From positions 124,001-188,000 of the forward strand of contig CAVRXL010000010.1 in assembly GCA_963725145.1 (NCBI GenBank): a stretch of 64,000 bases of DNA. The letters are read 5' to 3'. The notes under the pieces were generated by a model. It saw only the letters and a program-made list of their open reading frames with translations, made no database searches and was not told where the DNA came from. Below, one piece after another: positions 1 through 8,437 of this stretch. Source of the DNA: DATAEE01 sp963725145. Lineage in GTDB: Bacteria > Acidobacteriota > Vicinamibacteria > Vicinamibacterales > 2-12-FULL-66-21. Each line of letters begins with the position of its first letter. The first letter of the stretch is position 1. Both the position numbers and the translations under genes were made by a program.

Positions 1-605
1 AGGAGCAGATCGCTCAGAGACGATCCCGGCGGCGCGAGCGTCACGTTCGGCGGCAGCGTCACGTTGACCGCAACGGCCGTCGTCGAGTCCGGGCTGCCTA
101 CGACCCACTGCACTTTCGCGGGATCCTGGCCCAGATACCGGACGAGCTGGCGATACCAGATCGCGCCGCTTGCGGCCCAGTTGTAGATGCCAATGCGCTT
201 GCCGTTCAGGCTCGACGGTGAGAGGGTCGAGCCTTTCAACGTGTAGATGTCGCGCGCCGTGAAGTTGCGGAGCGGGAAGACCGGGATGGCCACGAGCGAA
301 CGGTCACCGCGGTCGACGCGGATCAGGTGCTGTGCCATCGAGGTCTCGCCCCCGTGGACGGCCGGATCGGTCGTGGCGCGGCGGAGCATCTGGTTGCGAT
401 CGCCGCGGAGCCACGTCAGCGTCAGCGCATCCGGGCGCACGTCGCCTGTCGCAACGGGCATGAACCTGATGTAGTCGGCGCAGGCGAGGGTGAGCGCGGT
501 TGTCGAGGTCGAGCCCTGACGCCGCGTGCCAAGGCGGCCGACGAGTGGAGCGGCGGCCGCACCGCTCGTGGCTCCGATGAACTCCCGGCGGGACAGCGGA
601 CCCAT
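1..605 (-). CDS. 4,5-dihydroxyphthalate decarboxylase-like / ABC substrate-binding protein, Tat-exported (partial)
   Basis: The gene starts at ATG 605 and runs off the left edge, so only about 201 N-terminal residues are visible. A twin-arginine motif (SRREFIG) near residue 5 is followed by an Ala/Gly-rich stretch, which points to Tat export. The mature part begins with TTALTLACADYIRF and continues with a GETSMAQHLI segment and LVAIPVFPLRNF. This is the arrangement of the 4,5-dihydroxyphthalate decarboxylase-like branch of periplasmic substrate-binding proteins (NMT1/THI5-like fold). Members of that branch are often misnamed decarboxylases, so the ligand is unknown here. No transporter partner is visible. 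Confidence 0.7.
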   Translation of the reverse strand, partial: MGPLSRREFIGATSGAAAAPLVGRLGTRRQGSTSTTALTLACADYIRFMPVATGDVRPDALTLTWLRGDRNQMLRRATTDPAVHGGETSMAQHLIRVDRGDRSLVAIPVFPLRNFTARDIYTLKGSTLSPSSLNGKRIGIYNWAASGAIWYRQLVRYLGQDPAKVQWVVGSPDSTTAVAVNVTLPPNVTLAPPGSSLSDLL

Positions 606-670
606 GGACCACCCCCTTCGCGCCGGATGCTATCACTCAGCCGCTTCGCCTGAAGCAGCTACGCCCGACG

Positions 671-2275
671 TTAGTGCGGCGGTCGCCGCCCGTGCCGCTC
701 CGTCATCGCCGCCAGTTGGGCGGCGCGGTCGCGCGGCTCCGGCTCCTCCATCATGCGATCGGACAGCCACGGGAGACGCCAGGTCCAGTTCTGGGGACCG
801 GTCGTCGCCGGCACGTTGAGGCGATCCCGCCAGCCGAAGAGGTCCTGGATGGGCGTGATCACGAAGTCGGATCCGCTTCCGAGGATCGCCTCGAGAATGG
901 CGTCGCGGAGTTCCGGACCGAACCTGCTCGACGCGGTGAGGCCTCGTGTGGCGAGGTCCGGAATCGCGAGAAATGCGGTTCGTTCCTCGGCGTCAGCCGT
1001 GTCCCACCACTCCGCCAGCGACGCGGTGTCGTGCGTGCCGGACACTCCGACAGAGGAGGCCGGCCAGGTCCGCGGGTCGCCGAACGGCTGGCCTGGCGCG
1101 TGCCAGTCCCGATCCCAGCGCAGCACGCGGAAGCCCGGCACGCCGAGCGACGCGAGCGACTCGCGGACGAAGTCCGGGATGGTGCCGAGATCCTCGGCGA
1201 CGACCAGCGCCTCCTCGGATCGAAACGCCGCGAGGATGCGCTCGCCCTGCGCCCGCTGCGCCGGTTCGTCGGCCGGCGAAAAATATGGCTCGAACTCGCG
1301 CGCGCGTTCCGGCGAGTAGAGCGGACCCGACGTCAGCGGCCGGACGAAGGTCCGGTAAAAGCCCACGACGTGATCGATGCGGTAGGCGTCGTAGAGCGCG
1401 GTGCTCCGGCGCGCCCGTTGCCGCGCCCACTCGTCGCCTCCTGCTTCGACGACGTCCCAGCGGTACACCGGCAGGCCCCAGTTCTGCCCGGTCTCGCTGA
1501 ACGCGTCCGGCGGCGTGCCGACCGACGCGTCCACGCAGAATTCGCCCTGACGCGCCCAGACGTCCGCGCTGTCGCCGCTGACCGTGAACGGCACGTCGCC
1601 GAAGAGGCCGACCCCCGCCTGTTCGCGCGCCGCGCGCCACTGTTCGTCGGCGATCCATTGCGCGTAGCGATAGAAGTGAATGTCGCGCTCGTGCTCTCGA
1701 TCGGCAGCCGCCAGCGCGGCTGACTCCCGGTTCCTCAACGGCGTGGGCCAGTCGATCCAGGAGCGACCCGACGTCTGTCGAATGGCTCGGAATCGCGCGT
1801 AGTCCTCGAGCCACCACCGCTCTCGCGCGACGAAGGCGTCGAACATTTCAGCGCGGCGCGGCTCGAGCCGGCCGCTTTCGACGATCTGCTCGAACGCCGC
1901 GCGAAGCGCGGCCCGTTTGAGCGCGCGGACCGCATCGTACCGGACGCGCGGCGAGCGCCGGACGGCATCGATCGCGTAGCGCGCGGGAGGAGACGCGATC
2001 GATTCCCCGCCGATCGCCTGGAATTCCGGCACGTCCGCCAGCGAGATGTAAATGGGATCGATGGCCATCGCGGTCATCGCCGAGTACGGCGACGTCTCGT
2101 CGGCGGCGATTTCAGTGACCGGCAGCAACTGGATGAAGTCGTGGCCCGCGCCGCGCAGCCAGGACGCGAAGCGCGCGATGTCGCCAATCTCTCCGATCCC
2201 CCACGAGCGCCCCGACGGGATCGAGAAGAGGGGGACGAGCACGCCGGCGTGCCGGCCGGCCTTGAACCGCGTCAT
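671..2275 (-). CDS. malQ: 4-alpha-glucanotransferase (amylomaltase, GH77)
   Basis: This 534-residue cytoplasmic enzyme transfers alpha-1,4-glucan segments between maltooligosaccharides in glycogen or maltodextrin metabolism. The N-terminus carries GVLVPLFSIPSGRSWGIGEIGD and then QLLPVTEIAADETSPYSA, both diagnostic of GH77. The nucleophile Asp lies in AYRIDHVVGFYRTF, the acid/base Glu in VVAEDLGTIP and the third acidic residue in GVSGTHDTASLAEWW. Length matches the compact bacterial type. It starts at ATG 2275, directly beside a short repeat array, and follows the aminotransferase gene on the same strand about 40 bp away. No other glycogen gene is in the window. Confidence 0.93.
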   Translation of the reverse strand: MTRFKAGRHAGVLVPLFSIPSGRSWGIGEIGDIARFASWLRGAGHDFIQLLPVTEIAADETSPYSAMTAMAIDPIYISLADVPEFQAIGGESIASPPARYAIDAVRRSPRVRYDAVRALKRAALRAAFEQIVESGRLEPRRAEMFDAFVARERWWLEDYARFRAIRQTSGRSWIDWPTPLRNRESAALAAADREHERDIHFYRYAQWIADEQWRAAREQAGVGLFGDVPFTVSGDSADVWARQGEFCVDASVGTPPDAFSETGQNWGLPVYRWDVVEAGGDEWARQRARRSTALYDAYRIDHVVGFYRTFVRPLTSGPLYSPERAREFEPYFSPADEPAQRAQGERILAAFRSEEALVVAEDLGTIPDFVRESLASLGVPGFRVLRWDRDWHAPGQPFGDPRTWPASSVGVSGTHDTASLAEWWDTADAEERTAFLAIPDLATRGLTASSRFGPELRDAILEAILGSGSDFVITPIQDLFGWRDRLNVPATTGPQNWTWRLPWLSDRMMEEPEPRDRAAQLAAMTERHGRRPPH

Positions 2276-2323
2276 CCGCGAAATCCGTGGCCCGTCATCA
2301 GCGATATCCGTGGCTTCAATCGG
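2272..2323. repeat. Short ATCCGTGG-type repeat array between malQ and the aminotransferase
   Basis: Three or four degenerate copies of a roughly 9 nt unit containing ATCCGTGG or ATCCGCGA occur in a row. The array fills the whole 40 bp intergenic space, touches the malQ start codon and contains the aminotransferase stop codon. The same unit reappears at 52852-52985 and inside the metzincin signal peptide near 35940. Confidence 0.6.
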
Positions 2324-3437
2324 TGGCCGTGCGCGCGATGACGCGCCTCACGCCCTCCGCGAACGCGTCGGGGGGCGGCAGCAGGCTGGCGACGAGAAAC
2401 GCCTCACGGGAAAAGTCGAAGAAGTAGCCCGGGTGGACGACCACGCGGTCCCGCTCGAGCAAGTCCAGGGCCAGATCGTCCTCCGACCGGAGCGCCGGCA
2501 CCTGAAGGATCGCGTACCAGCCCCCCTCGACGGGCAGCAGGCGAATCGACGGGTGGCGAGCCACATCGCTCGCCAGCCGGTCGTGATTCGCGCGCACCCG
2601 CCCGCGGATCTGCGCACGAATCGCCTCCCCCGCCGACAGGAGCCTCGGGGCGGCAAGCTGAACCGGCGTCGCGACCGGCAGGTACGTGTCGCAGATGATC
2701 TCGAGCCGCTCGAGCGCTTCGGACACGAGGCCCGTCGGCCCCGACACCGCCATCCACCCGAGCTTGAGCTGCGGCAGTCCGGCCGATTTCGACAGACCCC
2801 CAAGACTGAAGGCGAGCGCCTCATCCTGGTCGATGACGCGCGCGGTGTCGGCCGGCAGGGCGCCGTTCGTCCCGAGGGGAAAGTCGTAGAACACTTCGTC
2901 CCCCACGATCGCGATGCCGCGCTCGGCGGAGAACGCCGCCAGCGCGTCGAGGTCGCGGCGGCGGATGTACGACCCGGTCGGGTTGTTGGGGTTGACGAGG
3001 AGGATCGCGCGCGTGCGCGGGGTGGCGGCGGCGCGCACGCCGTCGAGATCGATCGCCCAGCCGGCCGCCTCGTCGAGCGCGTACGGCACCGCGCGGATCG
3101 CGTCGAGCGGCGCCAGCAGGTCGAAGAGCGGATAACTCGGCTGCGGCACCAGCACATCGTCGCCCGGATCGCAGAGAAGCTTGAAGAGCAGCGAGTACGC
3201 GTCGCTCGTGCTCGCGGTGATGACGACGCGGTCCGGCGGCAGGCGCAGCAGACGTGAGACCGCCTCGCGGGCCGGAGGCAGGCCGAGCGGCGAAGGATCG
3301 TACCGGAGGCCGTCGCTCGACGCGAGGCTGGAGAGCAGGTCTGTGGGGTAATTGATCCCGGCCGTCGTCGGGTTCGACAGCGTCAGATCAATCAGCGGCT
3401 CCCCCGCGGCGCGAAGGCGCTCGAGCGTCTGGTGCAA
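2316..3437 (-). CDS. PLP-dependent class I/II aminotransferase with an unclear start
   Basis: A fold-type I aminotransferase of at least 373 residues. The pattern NPNNPTG (around 150), the Asp/Tyr region VGDEVFYDF and the Schiff-base Lys in SLGGLSKSAGLPQLKLGW (around 220) are all present. Substrate is uncertain; alanine or aspartate is typical for this branch. The first possible start in frame is TTG at 3437. However, family-like sequence continues upstream in the same frame (FSHRLPSDRRPNRL) up to position 3479, where a codon ATC sits in the place of the expected initiator Met, right beside a repeat array. Either ATC or TTG is used, or the original start has been lost. Confidence 0.85.
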   Translation of the reverse strand: MHQTLERLRAAGEPLIDLTLSNPTTAGINYPTDLLSSLASSDGLRYDPSPLGLPPAREAVSRLLRLPPDRVVITASTSDAYSLLFKLLCDPGDDVLVPQPSYPLFDLLAPLDAIRAVPYALDEAAGWAIDLDGVRAAATPRTRAILLVNPNNPTGSYIRRRDLDALAAFSAERGIAIVGDEVFYDFPLGTNGALPADTARVIDQDEALAFSLGGLSKSAGLPQLKLGWMAVSGPTGLVSEALERLEIICDTYLPVATPVQLAAPRLLSAGEAIRAQIRGRVRANHDRLASDVARHPSIRLLPVEGGWYAILQVPALRSEDDLALDLLERDRVVVHPGYFFDFSREAFLVASLLPPPDAFAEGVRRVIARTATD

Positions 3438-3480
3438 TCGATTGGGACGCCGATCGGAGGGAAGGCGATGGGAGAAGATA

Positions 3481-3526
3481 AACCGCAGATTAACGCAGAT
3501 TCACGCAGATCCTTGGATTAACGCGG
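3481..3526. repeat. GCAGATTAAC-type repeat array between divergent genes
   Basis: Degenerate copies of a 9-10 nt unit (CGCAGATTA, CGCAGATTC, CGCAGATCC, GGATTAACGC) fill the gap between the aminotransferase and the first M16 peptidase, which are transcribed away from each other. It leaves almost no room for ordinary promoters and abuts the eroded start of the aminotransferase. Confidence 0.55.
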
Positions 3527-3527
3527 G

Positions 3528-4889
3528 GTGATCAGGTTAACTTGCTTCATGTTTCTCGCGCTAATCCCCTTGCTCGTACTGGCCCAGGAGGCTCCACCCC
3601 CCGCGCCCCGGCTGGCCGTCCCGTACAGCCAGTTCACGCTGCCGAACGGCCTGCATGTGATCCTGCACGAGGACCACAGCGTCCCGCTCGTGAGCGTCAA
3701 CGCCTGGTATCACGTCGGCTCCGCGCGGGAGAAGCCGAAACGGACGGGCTTCGCGCACCTCTTCGAGCACCTGATGTTCGAGGGCTCGAAGCACGTGAAA
3801 GAAGGCGAGTTCGACACGCTGCTCGAAGCGACCGGCGGCACCAACAACGGCTCGACGGATACCGACCGCACGAACTACTGGATCGACGTTCCGTCGAACG
3901 CGCTGGAGCTGGCGCTCTTCCTCGAATCGGATCGCATGGGGTATCTGCTCGACGCGATGAGCCCGGCGCGCGTCGACGGTCAGCGCGACGTCGTCAAGAA
4001 CGAGCGCCGCCAGTCGTACGAGAACGAGCCGTACGGGATGGCGGAGATCGTGCTCGGCGAAATGCTCTACCCGGACGACCATCCGTATCACTGGCCGACC
4101 ATCGGCTACATGGAAGACCTCACGGCGGCGAGCTACGAGGACGTCGTCGATTTCTTCAAGCAGTACTACGGTCCGAACAACGCGAGCGTCGTCATCGCCG
4201 GAGATATCGATCCCGCGCAGACGCGCGCGGCGGTCGAGAAGTGGTTCGGCGACGTCAAGCCGGGGGCGCCGGTTCGTCCGATCGAAGCGCCGCCGGCCAT
4301 CCTGACGGAGGTGAAGAAACGGACGCTCGAGGATCAGGTCCAGCTGCCGCGGGTTTACCTCGCGTGGCTGACGCCGGCGCAGTTCGCGCCGGGAGACGCC
4401 GCGCTCGACATCGCCGCGCAGCTCCTGACCGGAGGCAAGAACTCACGGCTGTACAAGAGGCTCGTCTACGAGATGCAGATCGCGCAGGACGTCAGCGCGT
4501 TCCAGAGCTCCGCGGCGCTCGGCTCGCAGTTTACGATCGAAGCGACCGCCAGGCCGAAGGTCGCGATCGCCGACGTGCAGAAAGTCATCGACGAGGAGCT
4601 GGAGAAGCTGCGGGTGACAGCGGCTTCCCCCCGCGAGATCGAGCGGGCGGTCAACCAGATGGAGTCCGCGTTCCTCGACGCGATGGAGGCGGTCGGCGGT
4701 TTCGGCGGGAAAGCGAATGTGCTGAACAACTACTACTTCGCGACCGGTAACCCGGACTTCTTCAACGAAGATCTCGCCCGGTATCGCGCGCTGGCGGCGG
4801 AAGACGTCCAGGCCGCCATCCAGAGGTTCCTGCCGGCCGGGAAACGCGTGGAGCTGACTGTCGTGCCGAAGAAAGCGCCCGGGCAATGA
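3528..4889 (+). CDS. M16 family zinc metallopeptidase (catalytic subunit)
   Basis: A 453-residue exported protein with a hydrophobic signal (FMFLALIPLLVLAQEA, about residues 7-22) followed by a Pro-rich linker. The inverted zinc motif HxxEH is present as HLFEH at residues 77-81, with the third ligand expected in VVKNERRQSYENEPYG. This makes it the catalytically competent half of a pitrilysin/mitochondrial-processing-peptidase-type pair. The start is GTG 3528; an in-frame ATG at 3549 would shorten the signal peptide. The stop overlaps the start of the next M16 gene by 4 bp (ATGA), so the two are translationally coupled and probably form a periplasmic heterodimer. Confidence 0.9.
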   Translation: MIRLTCFMFLALIPLLVLAQEAPPPAPRLAVPYSQFTLPNGLHVILHEDHSVPLVSVNAWYHVGSAREKPKRTGFAHLFEHLMFEGSKHVKEGEFDTLLEATGGTNNGSTDTDRTNYWIDVPSNALELALFLESDRMGYLLDAMSPARVDGQRDVVKNERRQSYENEPYGMAEIVLGEMLYPDDHPYHWPTIGYMEDLTAASYEDVVDFFKQYYGPNNASVVIAGDIDPAQTRAAVEKWFGDVKPGAPVRPIEAPPAILTEVKKRTLEDQVQLPRVYLAWLTPAQFAPGDAALDIAAQLLTGGKNSRLYKRLVYEMQIAQDVSAFQSSAALGSQFTIEATARPKVAIADVQKVIDEELEKLRVTAASPREIERAVNQMESAFLDAMEAVGGFGGKANVLNNYYFATGNPDFFNEDLARYRALAAEDVQAAIQRFLPAGKRVELTVVPKKAPGQ

Positions 4890-6337
4890 CTATCAAAGCG
4901 CTGACGCTCGCGCTGGGTCTGCTGCTCGGGTCCTGGCCGACGCTCGCTCAGGTCCCCGACCGGTCTGCGCCGCCAAAGCCGGGGACCGCGCCTGCGCTGA
5001 AGCTCCCGGCGATCCAGAAACGCCAGCTCGCAAACGGCCTCCCGGTCTGGATCGTCGAGCTGCACGAGGTCCCGGTCGTGCAGGTGGATCTCGTGCTGCG
5101 CGCCGGCAGCGCCGCCGATCCGGTCGGAAAGGAAGGGCTTGCGAGCCTCACGGCGGCGATGCTGGACGAAGGAGCCGGCGCACGCGACGCGCTCGCGCTC
5201 GCGGACGCCATCGATTTTCTCGGCGCCGACGTGTCGACGGGAAGCGGATTCGATTCGACGAGCGTCCGCCTGCACGTGCCGGTCGCGCGGCTCGGCAACG
5301 CGCTCCCGCTCATGGCGGACGTCGCGTTGCGCCCCTCTTTCCCGGCGAAGGAACTGGACCGGCTGCGCGAGGAGCGCCTGACGTCCGTGCAGCAAGCGCG
5401 CGACGAGCCGGCATCGATCGTGTCCGCCGCGTTCAATCGCGTCATCTTCGGCGCTCACCGGTACGCGACGACCATGCTCGGCACGAGCGCGGCGCTGAAA
5501 ACGTTCAGCGTGGACGACCTGCGGGTGTTTCATGGGCGGCAGTTCACCCCTGGCAACGCCGCACTGCTGGTTGTCGGCGACGTCAACCCGGACGCTGTGC
5601 TGCCCCTCCTCGAGGCCTCGTTCGGAACGTGGAAAGGTGCTCAGGGCGTCCCGGGGCCTGAGAGGCCCCGGGCTCCGGATACGCTGAGCGCGCCGGCGCA
5701 GGTGAAGAACCGGACCGTCGTCATCGTCGACAAGCCGGGAGCGGCGCAGTCGCAGATACGAATCGGCTGGGTCGGTGTCCCGCGATCCACGCCTGACTTC
5801 TACGCGATCCAGGTCATGAACACGATCCTGGGTGGGGCGTTCACGTCGCGGCTCAACCAGAACCTGCGTGAACAGCACGGGTACGCGTACGGCGCCGTAT
5901 CGAGGTTCGAGATGCGGCGAACGGCCGGAGCGTTCTACGCGACGGCCGGCGTGCAGACCGACAAGACCTCGGAGGCGCTGGTCGAGTTCTTCAAGGAGCT
6001 CGAGGGGATCGCGCAGGCGGTGCCGGCCGACGAGCTGGCGAAGGCGAAGAACTACATCGCCCTGCGCTTCCCGCAGCGATTCGAGACGACAGGGAACCTC
6101 GCCACGCAGCTCGCGGAGGTCGTCACTTACGATCTGCCTGACACGTACTTCGCGACCTACGTGGATCGCATTCAGGAGGTGAGCGCCGCCGACGTGCAGC
6201 GCGTGGCGAAGATGCTCGTGCAGCCCGGCCGCCTGGCGGTCGTGGTGGTCGGCGATCGCAAGGTGATCGAAGGGCCCGTGCGCGCCCTCAAACTTGGACC
6301 GATGAGCTTCATGAAGGTGGAGGAAGCCATCCCGTAG
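4886..6337 (+). CDS. M16 family peptidase, non-catalytic subunit
   Basis: A 483-residue exported protein with signal peptide LTLALGLLLGSWPTLAQ. It has the two M16 domains but no HxxEH. The corresponding place reads GLASLTAAMLDEGAG, as in the zinc-free partner subunits of heterodimeric M16 enzymes. The C-terminal domain keeps QNLREQHGYAYGA, the substrate-pocket Arg/Tyr segment of these partners. The inter-domain linker after TWKGAQG contains a perfect GC-rich palindrome (5650-5672) read through in frame. Start ATG 4886 overlaps the upstream stop. Confidence 0.88.
   Translation: MTIKALTLALGLLLGSWPTLAQVPDRSAPPKPGTAPALKLPAIQKRQLANGLPVWIVELHEVPVVQVDLVLRAGSAADPVGKEGLASLTAAMLDEGAGARDALALADAIDFLGADVSTGSGFDSTSVRLHVPVARLGNALPLMADVALRPSFPAKELDRLREERLTSVQQARDEPASIVSAAFNRVIFGAHRYATTMLGTSAALKTFSVDDLRVFHGRQFTPGNAALLVVGDVNPDAVLPLLEASFGTWKGAQGVPGPERPRAPDTLSAPAQVKNRTVVIVDKPGAAQSQIRIGWVGVPRSTPDFYAIQVMNTILGGAFTSRLNQNLREQHGYAYGAVSRFEMRRTAGAFYATAGVQTDKTSEALVEFFKELEGIAQAVPADELAKAKNYIALRFPQRFETTGNLATQLAEVVTYDLPDTYFATYVDRIQEVSAADVQRVAKMLVQPGRLAVVVVGDRKVIEGPVRALKLGPMSFMKVEEAIP
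5650..5672. repeat. REP-like palindrome inside the M16 linker
   Basis: A perfect inverted repeat with 10 bp arms (CCCGGGGCCT / AGGCCCCGGG) around a GAG centre, followed by GCTCCGG. The same core and tail occur at 20950-20980 and a related core at 21137. It lies in frame in the linker between the two M16 domains. Confidence 0.75.
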
Positions 6338-6375
6338 ACGCAAGCTCGACGCGACCTTACTGCCATCAGGGGAGC

Positions 6376-7431
6376 ATGGCCGTACTGGACTGGCTGCTCG
6401 ATTCGGACCCCGCCATCCGCTGGCAGGTGTTGCGCGATCTTGTCCGTGCGCCGGCTGAGGTGATCTCGGCGGAGCGCGCGCGGGTGGCCACCGAGGGTTG
6501 GGGCGCCAGACTGCTGGCGTTGCAAGGCGAAGACGGCCAGTGGGCAGGAGGCGCGTGCTTCCCGGCGCGACGCTTCGACCAGTCCGACGAGAGCCAGGGT
6601 CAGCCCTGGACCTCCACGTTGCCAACACTCCAGCTGCTGCATGATTTCGGTGTCGACCCGTGCTCTGACCGAGTGCGCCGAGCGGTGGCGCTCGTCAGAG
6701 ACCACTGCCGTTGGGAGCACGCGGGACAACCGTTCTTCAGCGGCGAGGTCGAGCCGTGCATCAATGGCAGGACCGTCACATTGGGCACCTACTTTGATCA
6801 GGATGTGGATGGCGTAGTCGCGCGCCTGCTGGGTGAGCAGCTCGAGGACGGCGGGTGGAACTGCGAGATGGAGAACGGTTCGGTCCGCTCGTCGTTCGCG
6901 ACCACGATCAACGTCCTGGAAGGACTGTTGGCGCACGAGCGCGCAACCGGTGGCTCTGCGGAGTCCATCGCGGCGCGGCGGCGGGGTGAGGAGTACCTCC
7001 TCGAACGAAAGCTGGTCCGACGCAAGAGCACCGGCGAAGTCGTCAACCCGGCCTGGCTGCAATTCTCGTTTCCGACCCGCTGGCACTACGACGTGCTGCG
7101 TGCCCTCGACTACTTCCGCTCGGTCGGAGATGTGCCGGACTCGCGGATCGACGAAGCGATCGACTTGCTCCGATCAAAGCAGCAGCCCGATGGCACCTGG
7201 CTGCTGGAGAACACGCATCCCGGCAAGGTCCACTTTGCGCTCGAGGATGGCGACCTTCGGCCCAGCCGGTGGAACACGCTGCGGGCGCTGCGTGTCCTCG
7301 GGTGCGGTGGAACACGCTGCGGGCGCTGCGTGTCCTCGGGTGGTACGAGCAGTCTGCTACTTGAGCGTCAGGTGGAGCCGGTCGTCCTCTCGAGCACGGC
7401 TAGCCCAGGTCGTCGTAGCGCACCGCGATGA
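6376..7431 (+). CDS. Squalene-cyclase/prenyltransferase-like alpha-alpha toroid protein with frameshifted C-terminus
   Basis: A cytoplasmic protein of 351 residues as written. Three QW-like motifs are visible: LQGEDGQWAGG, GEQLEDGGWNCEM and KQQPDGTWLLEN. They mark an alpha-alpha toroid fold as in terpenoid cyclases, but no DxDD catalytic motif is seen, so it is probably not a hopene cyclase. A perfect 38 bp tandem duplication at 7267-7342 shifts the frame. Without one copy the protein would end RWNTLRALRVLGWYEQSAT at a TGA near 7364. As written the frame runs on with a low-quality tail that overlaps greB on the opposite strand. Function unknown. Confidence 0.7.
   Translation: MAVLDWLLDSDPAIRWQVLRDLVRAPAEVISAERARVATEGWGARLLALQGEDGQWAGGACFPARRFDQSDESQGQPWTSTLPTLQLLHDFGVDPCSDRVRRAVALVRDHCRWEHAGQPFFSGEVEPCINGRTVTLGTYFDQDVDGVVARLLGEQLEDGGWNCEMENGSVRSSFATTINVLEGLLAHERATGGSAESIAARRRGEEYLLERKLVRRKSTGEVVNPAWLQFSFPTRWHYDVLRALDYFRSVGDVPDSRIDEAIDLLRSKQQPDGTWLLENTHPGKVHFALEDGDLRPSRWNTLRALRVLGCGGTRCGRCVSSGGTSSLLLERQVEPVVLSSTASPGRRSAPR
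7267..7342 (+). repeat. Perfect 38 bp tandem duplication causing a frameshift
   Basis: Two identical 38 bp copies, 7267-7304 and 7305-7342, both beginning CGGTGGAACACG, lie at the 3' end of the toroid-fold gene. Because 38 is not a multiple of three, the second copy is read in another frame. Removing one copy restores a short natural C-terminus and stop. Confidence 0.95.
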
Positions 7432-7888
7432 TCTCGAGGCGTTCGGGTCCGCGCGGCGCCCGAACCGTCACCGTGTCTCCGACCTTAGCCGTCAGCAGCG
7501 CCCTGGCCAACGGAGAGCGCCAGGACACGCGCGCGTCGCCGGCATCGAGCTCGTCCACACCGACGATCGTGACCTCGCGCTCGCCGCCGGTCTCGTAGAG
7601 GATCGTCACGGTCGCGCCGAAGTGGACCCGGTCGTGCGTCCTGGCCGAGTTGTCCACCACCACGGCCCGGTCGAGACTTTTCGACAGGTAGCGGATACGC
7701 CGGTCGATTTCGCGCAGCTTCTGCTTCCCGTAGATGTAGTCGCCATTCTCCGAGCGATCGCCGTTGCCCGCGGCCCACGTTACCGTCGTCACGATTGGCG
7801 GCCGCTCCACCTTCCACAGGCGTGCGAGCTCGTCCTGCAATCGCCGGTACCCGGCGGGCGTGATGTAGTTCTTCGCCTCGTCAGCCAT
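7400..7888 (-). CDS. greB: Transcription elongation factor GreB
   Basis: Cleavage-stimulating factor that rescues backtracked RNA polymerase by reaching into the secondary channel. The 162-residue form starting at ATG 7888 has the expected N-terminus (ADEAKNYITPAGYRRLQDEL), the coiled-coil tip acidic region (GNGDRSENGDYIYGKQKLRE) and the C-terminal FKBP-like domain with GDARVSWRSPLARALL. ATG 7888 is preceded by GAGG at good spacing. A GTG at 7924 would overlap the upstream stop by 4 bp but adds 12 non-conserved residues, so 7888 is preferred. Confidence 0.92.
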   Translation of the reverse strand: MADEAKNYITPAGYRRLQDELARLWKVERPPIVTTVTWAAGNGDRSENGDYIYGKQKLREIDRRIRYLSKSLDRAVVVDNSARTHDRVHFGATVTILYETGGEREVTIVGVDELDAGDARVSWRSPLARALLTAKVGDTVTVRAPRGPERLEIIAVRYDDLG

Positions 7889-7920
7889 TACGTCCTCGCC
7901 CGTGCGGCCACCTGCTCCAA

Positions 7921-8337
7921 TCACGCGTGTGCCCGCGACCGGCGGAACTCCGCAACCAGCTCGCTGACGTCGGCCGGTTCCTCGAACGCCACAATCCTGT
8001 CATTCCGGAACGTAAAGACGTGCACCCACCGGAAGTCCACGAGCCTGCCGCTCCCCTTTGGACCCTCGCGGCTCGTGCCGAGCACGACCACCGTATCGCC
8101 TGCCGCCAGGAAGTCCCGCGGCTGGAAATCGGCGATGTCGAGAGTGTTCAACAGGAGCCCGAAGAACTCGCGTACCGCTGGAACCCCCTGGCGCAGACCG
8201 CCCGTCGGCAGGTCCGGAGCCCCGGGCGTCCGCCAGGACACCTGGGGATCGAGTGGCGCCAGGATCCCGTCGAGGTCGCCGCGGCCGAACGCGGCATACA
8301 GGCCGCGAACGACGTTGAGATTCTGCTGCTCGCTCAT
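7921..8337 (-). CDS. SnoaL-like / nuclear transport factor 2 family protein
   Basis: A 138-residue cone-barrel protein of the NTF2/ketosteroid-isomerase-like superfamily. The start MSEQQNLNVVRGLYAAFGRGDLD, the WRTPG turn and the C-terminal FRWVHVFTFRNDRIVAFEEPAD strand are typical. Enzymes and non-enzymatic ligand binders share this fold, so activity cannot be assigned. It lies upstream of greB on the same strand. ATG 8337 is the start, and its stop at 7921 sits 30 bp before the preferred greB start. Confidence 0.82.
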   Translation of the reverse strand: MSEQQNLNVVRGLYAAFGRGDLDGILAPLDPQVSWRTPGAPDLPTGGLRQGVPAVREFFGLLLNTLDIADFQPRDFLAAGDTVVVLGTSREGPKGSGRLVDFRWVHVFTFRNDRIVAFEEPADVSELVAEFRRSRAHA

Positions 8338-8437
8338 ATCGTCCCCCCTGTGAGGGTCAAATGTATCTCATGCCCTGAATGCCGCAACTCCTGAGTCCTC
8401 GGAGTAGAATCCGCCACCTTTCTGATGGGAGTCCGTG

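Noticed and set aside
6376..7431. Programmed frameshift at the end of the toroid-fold gene
   Set aside because: No slippery site is present. A perfect 38 bp duplication fully explains the frame change.
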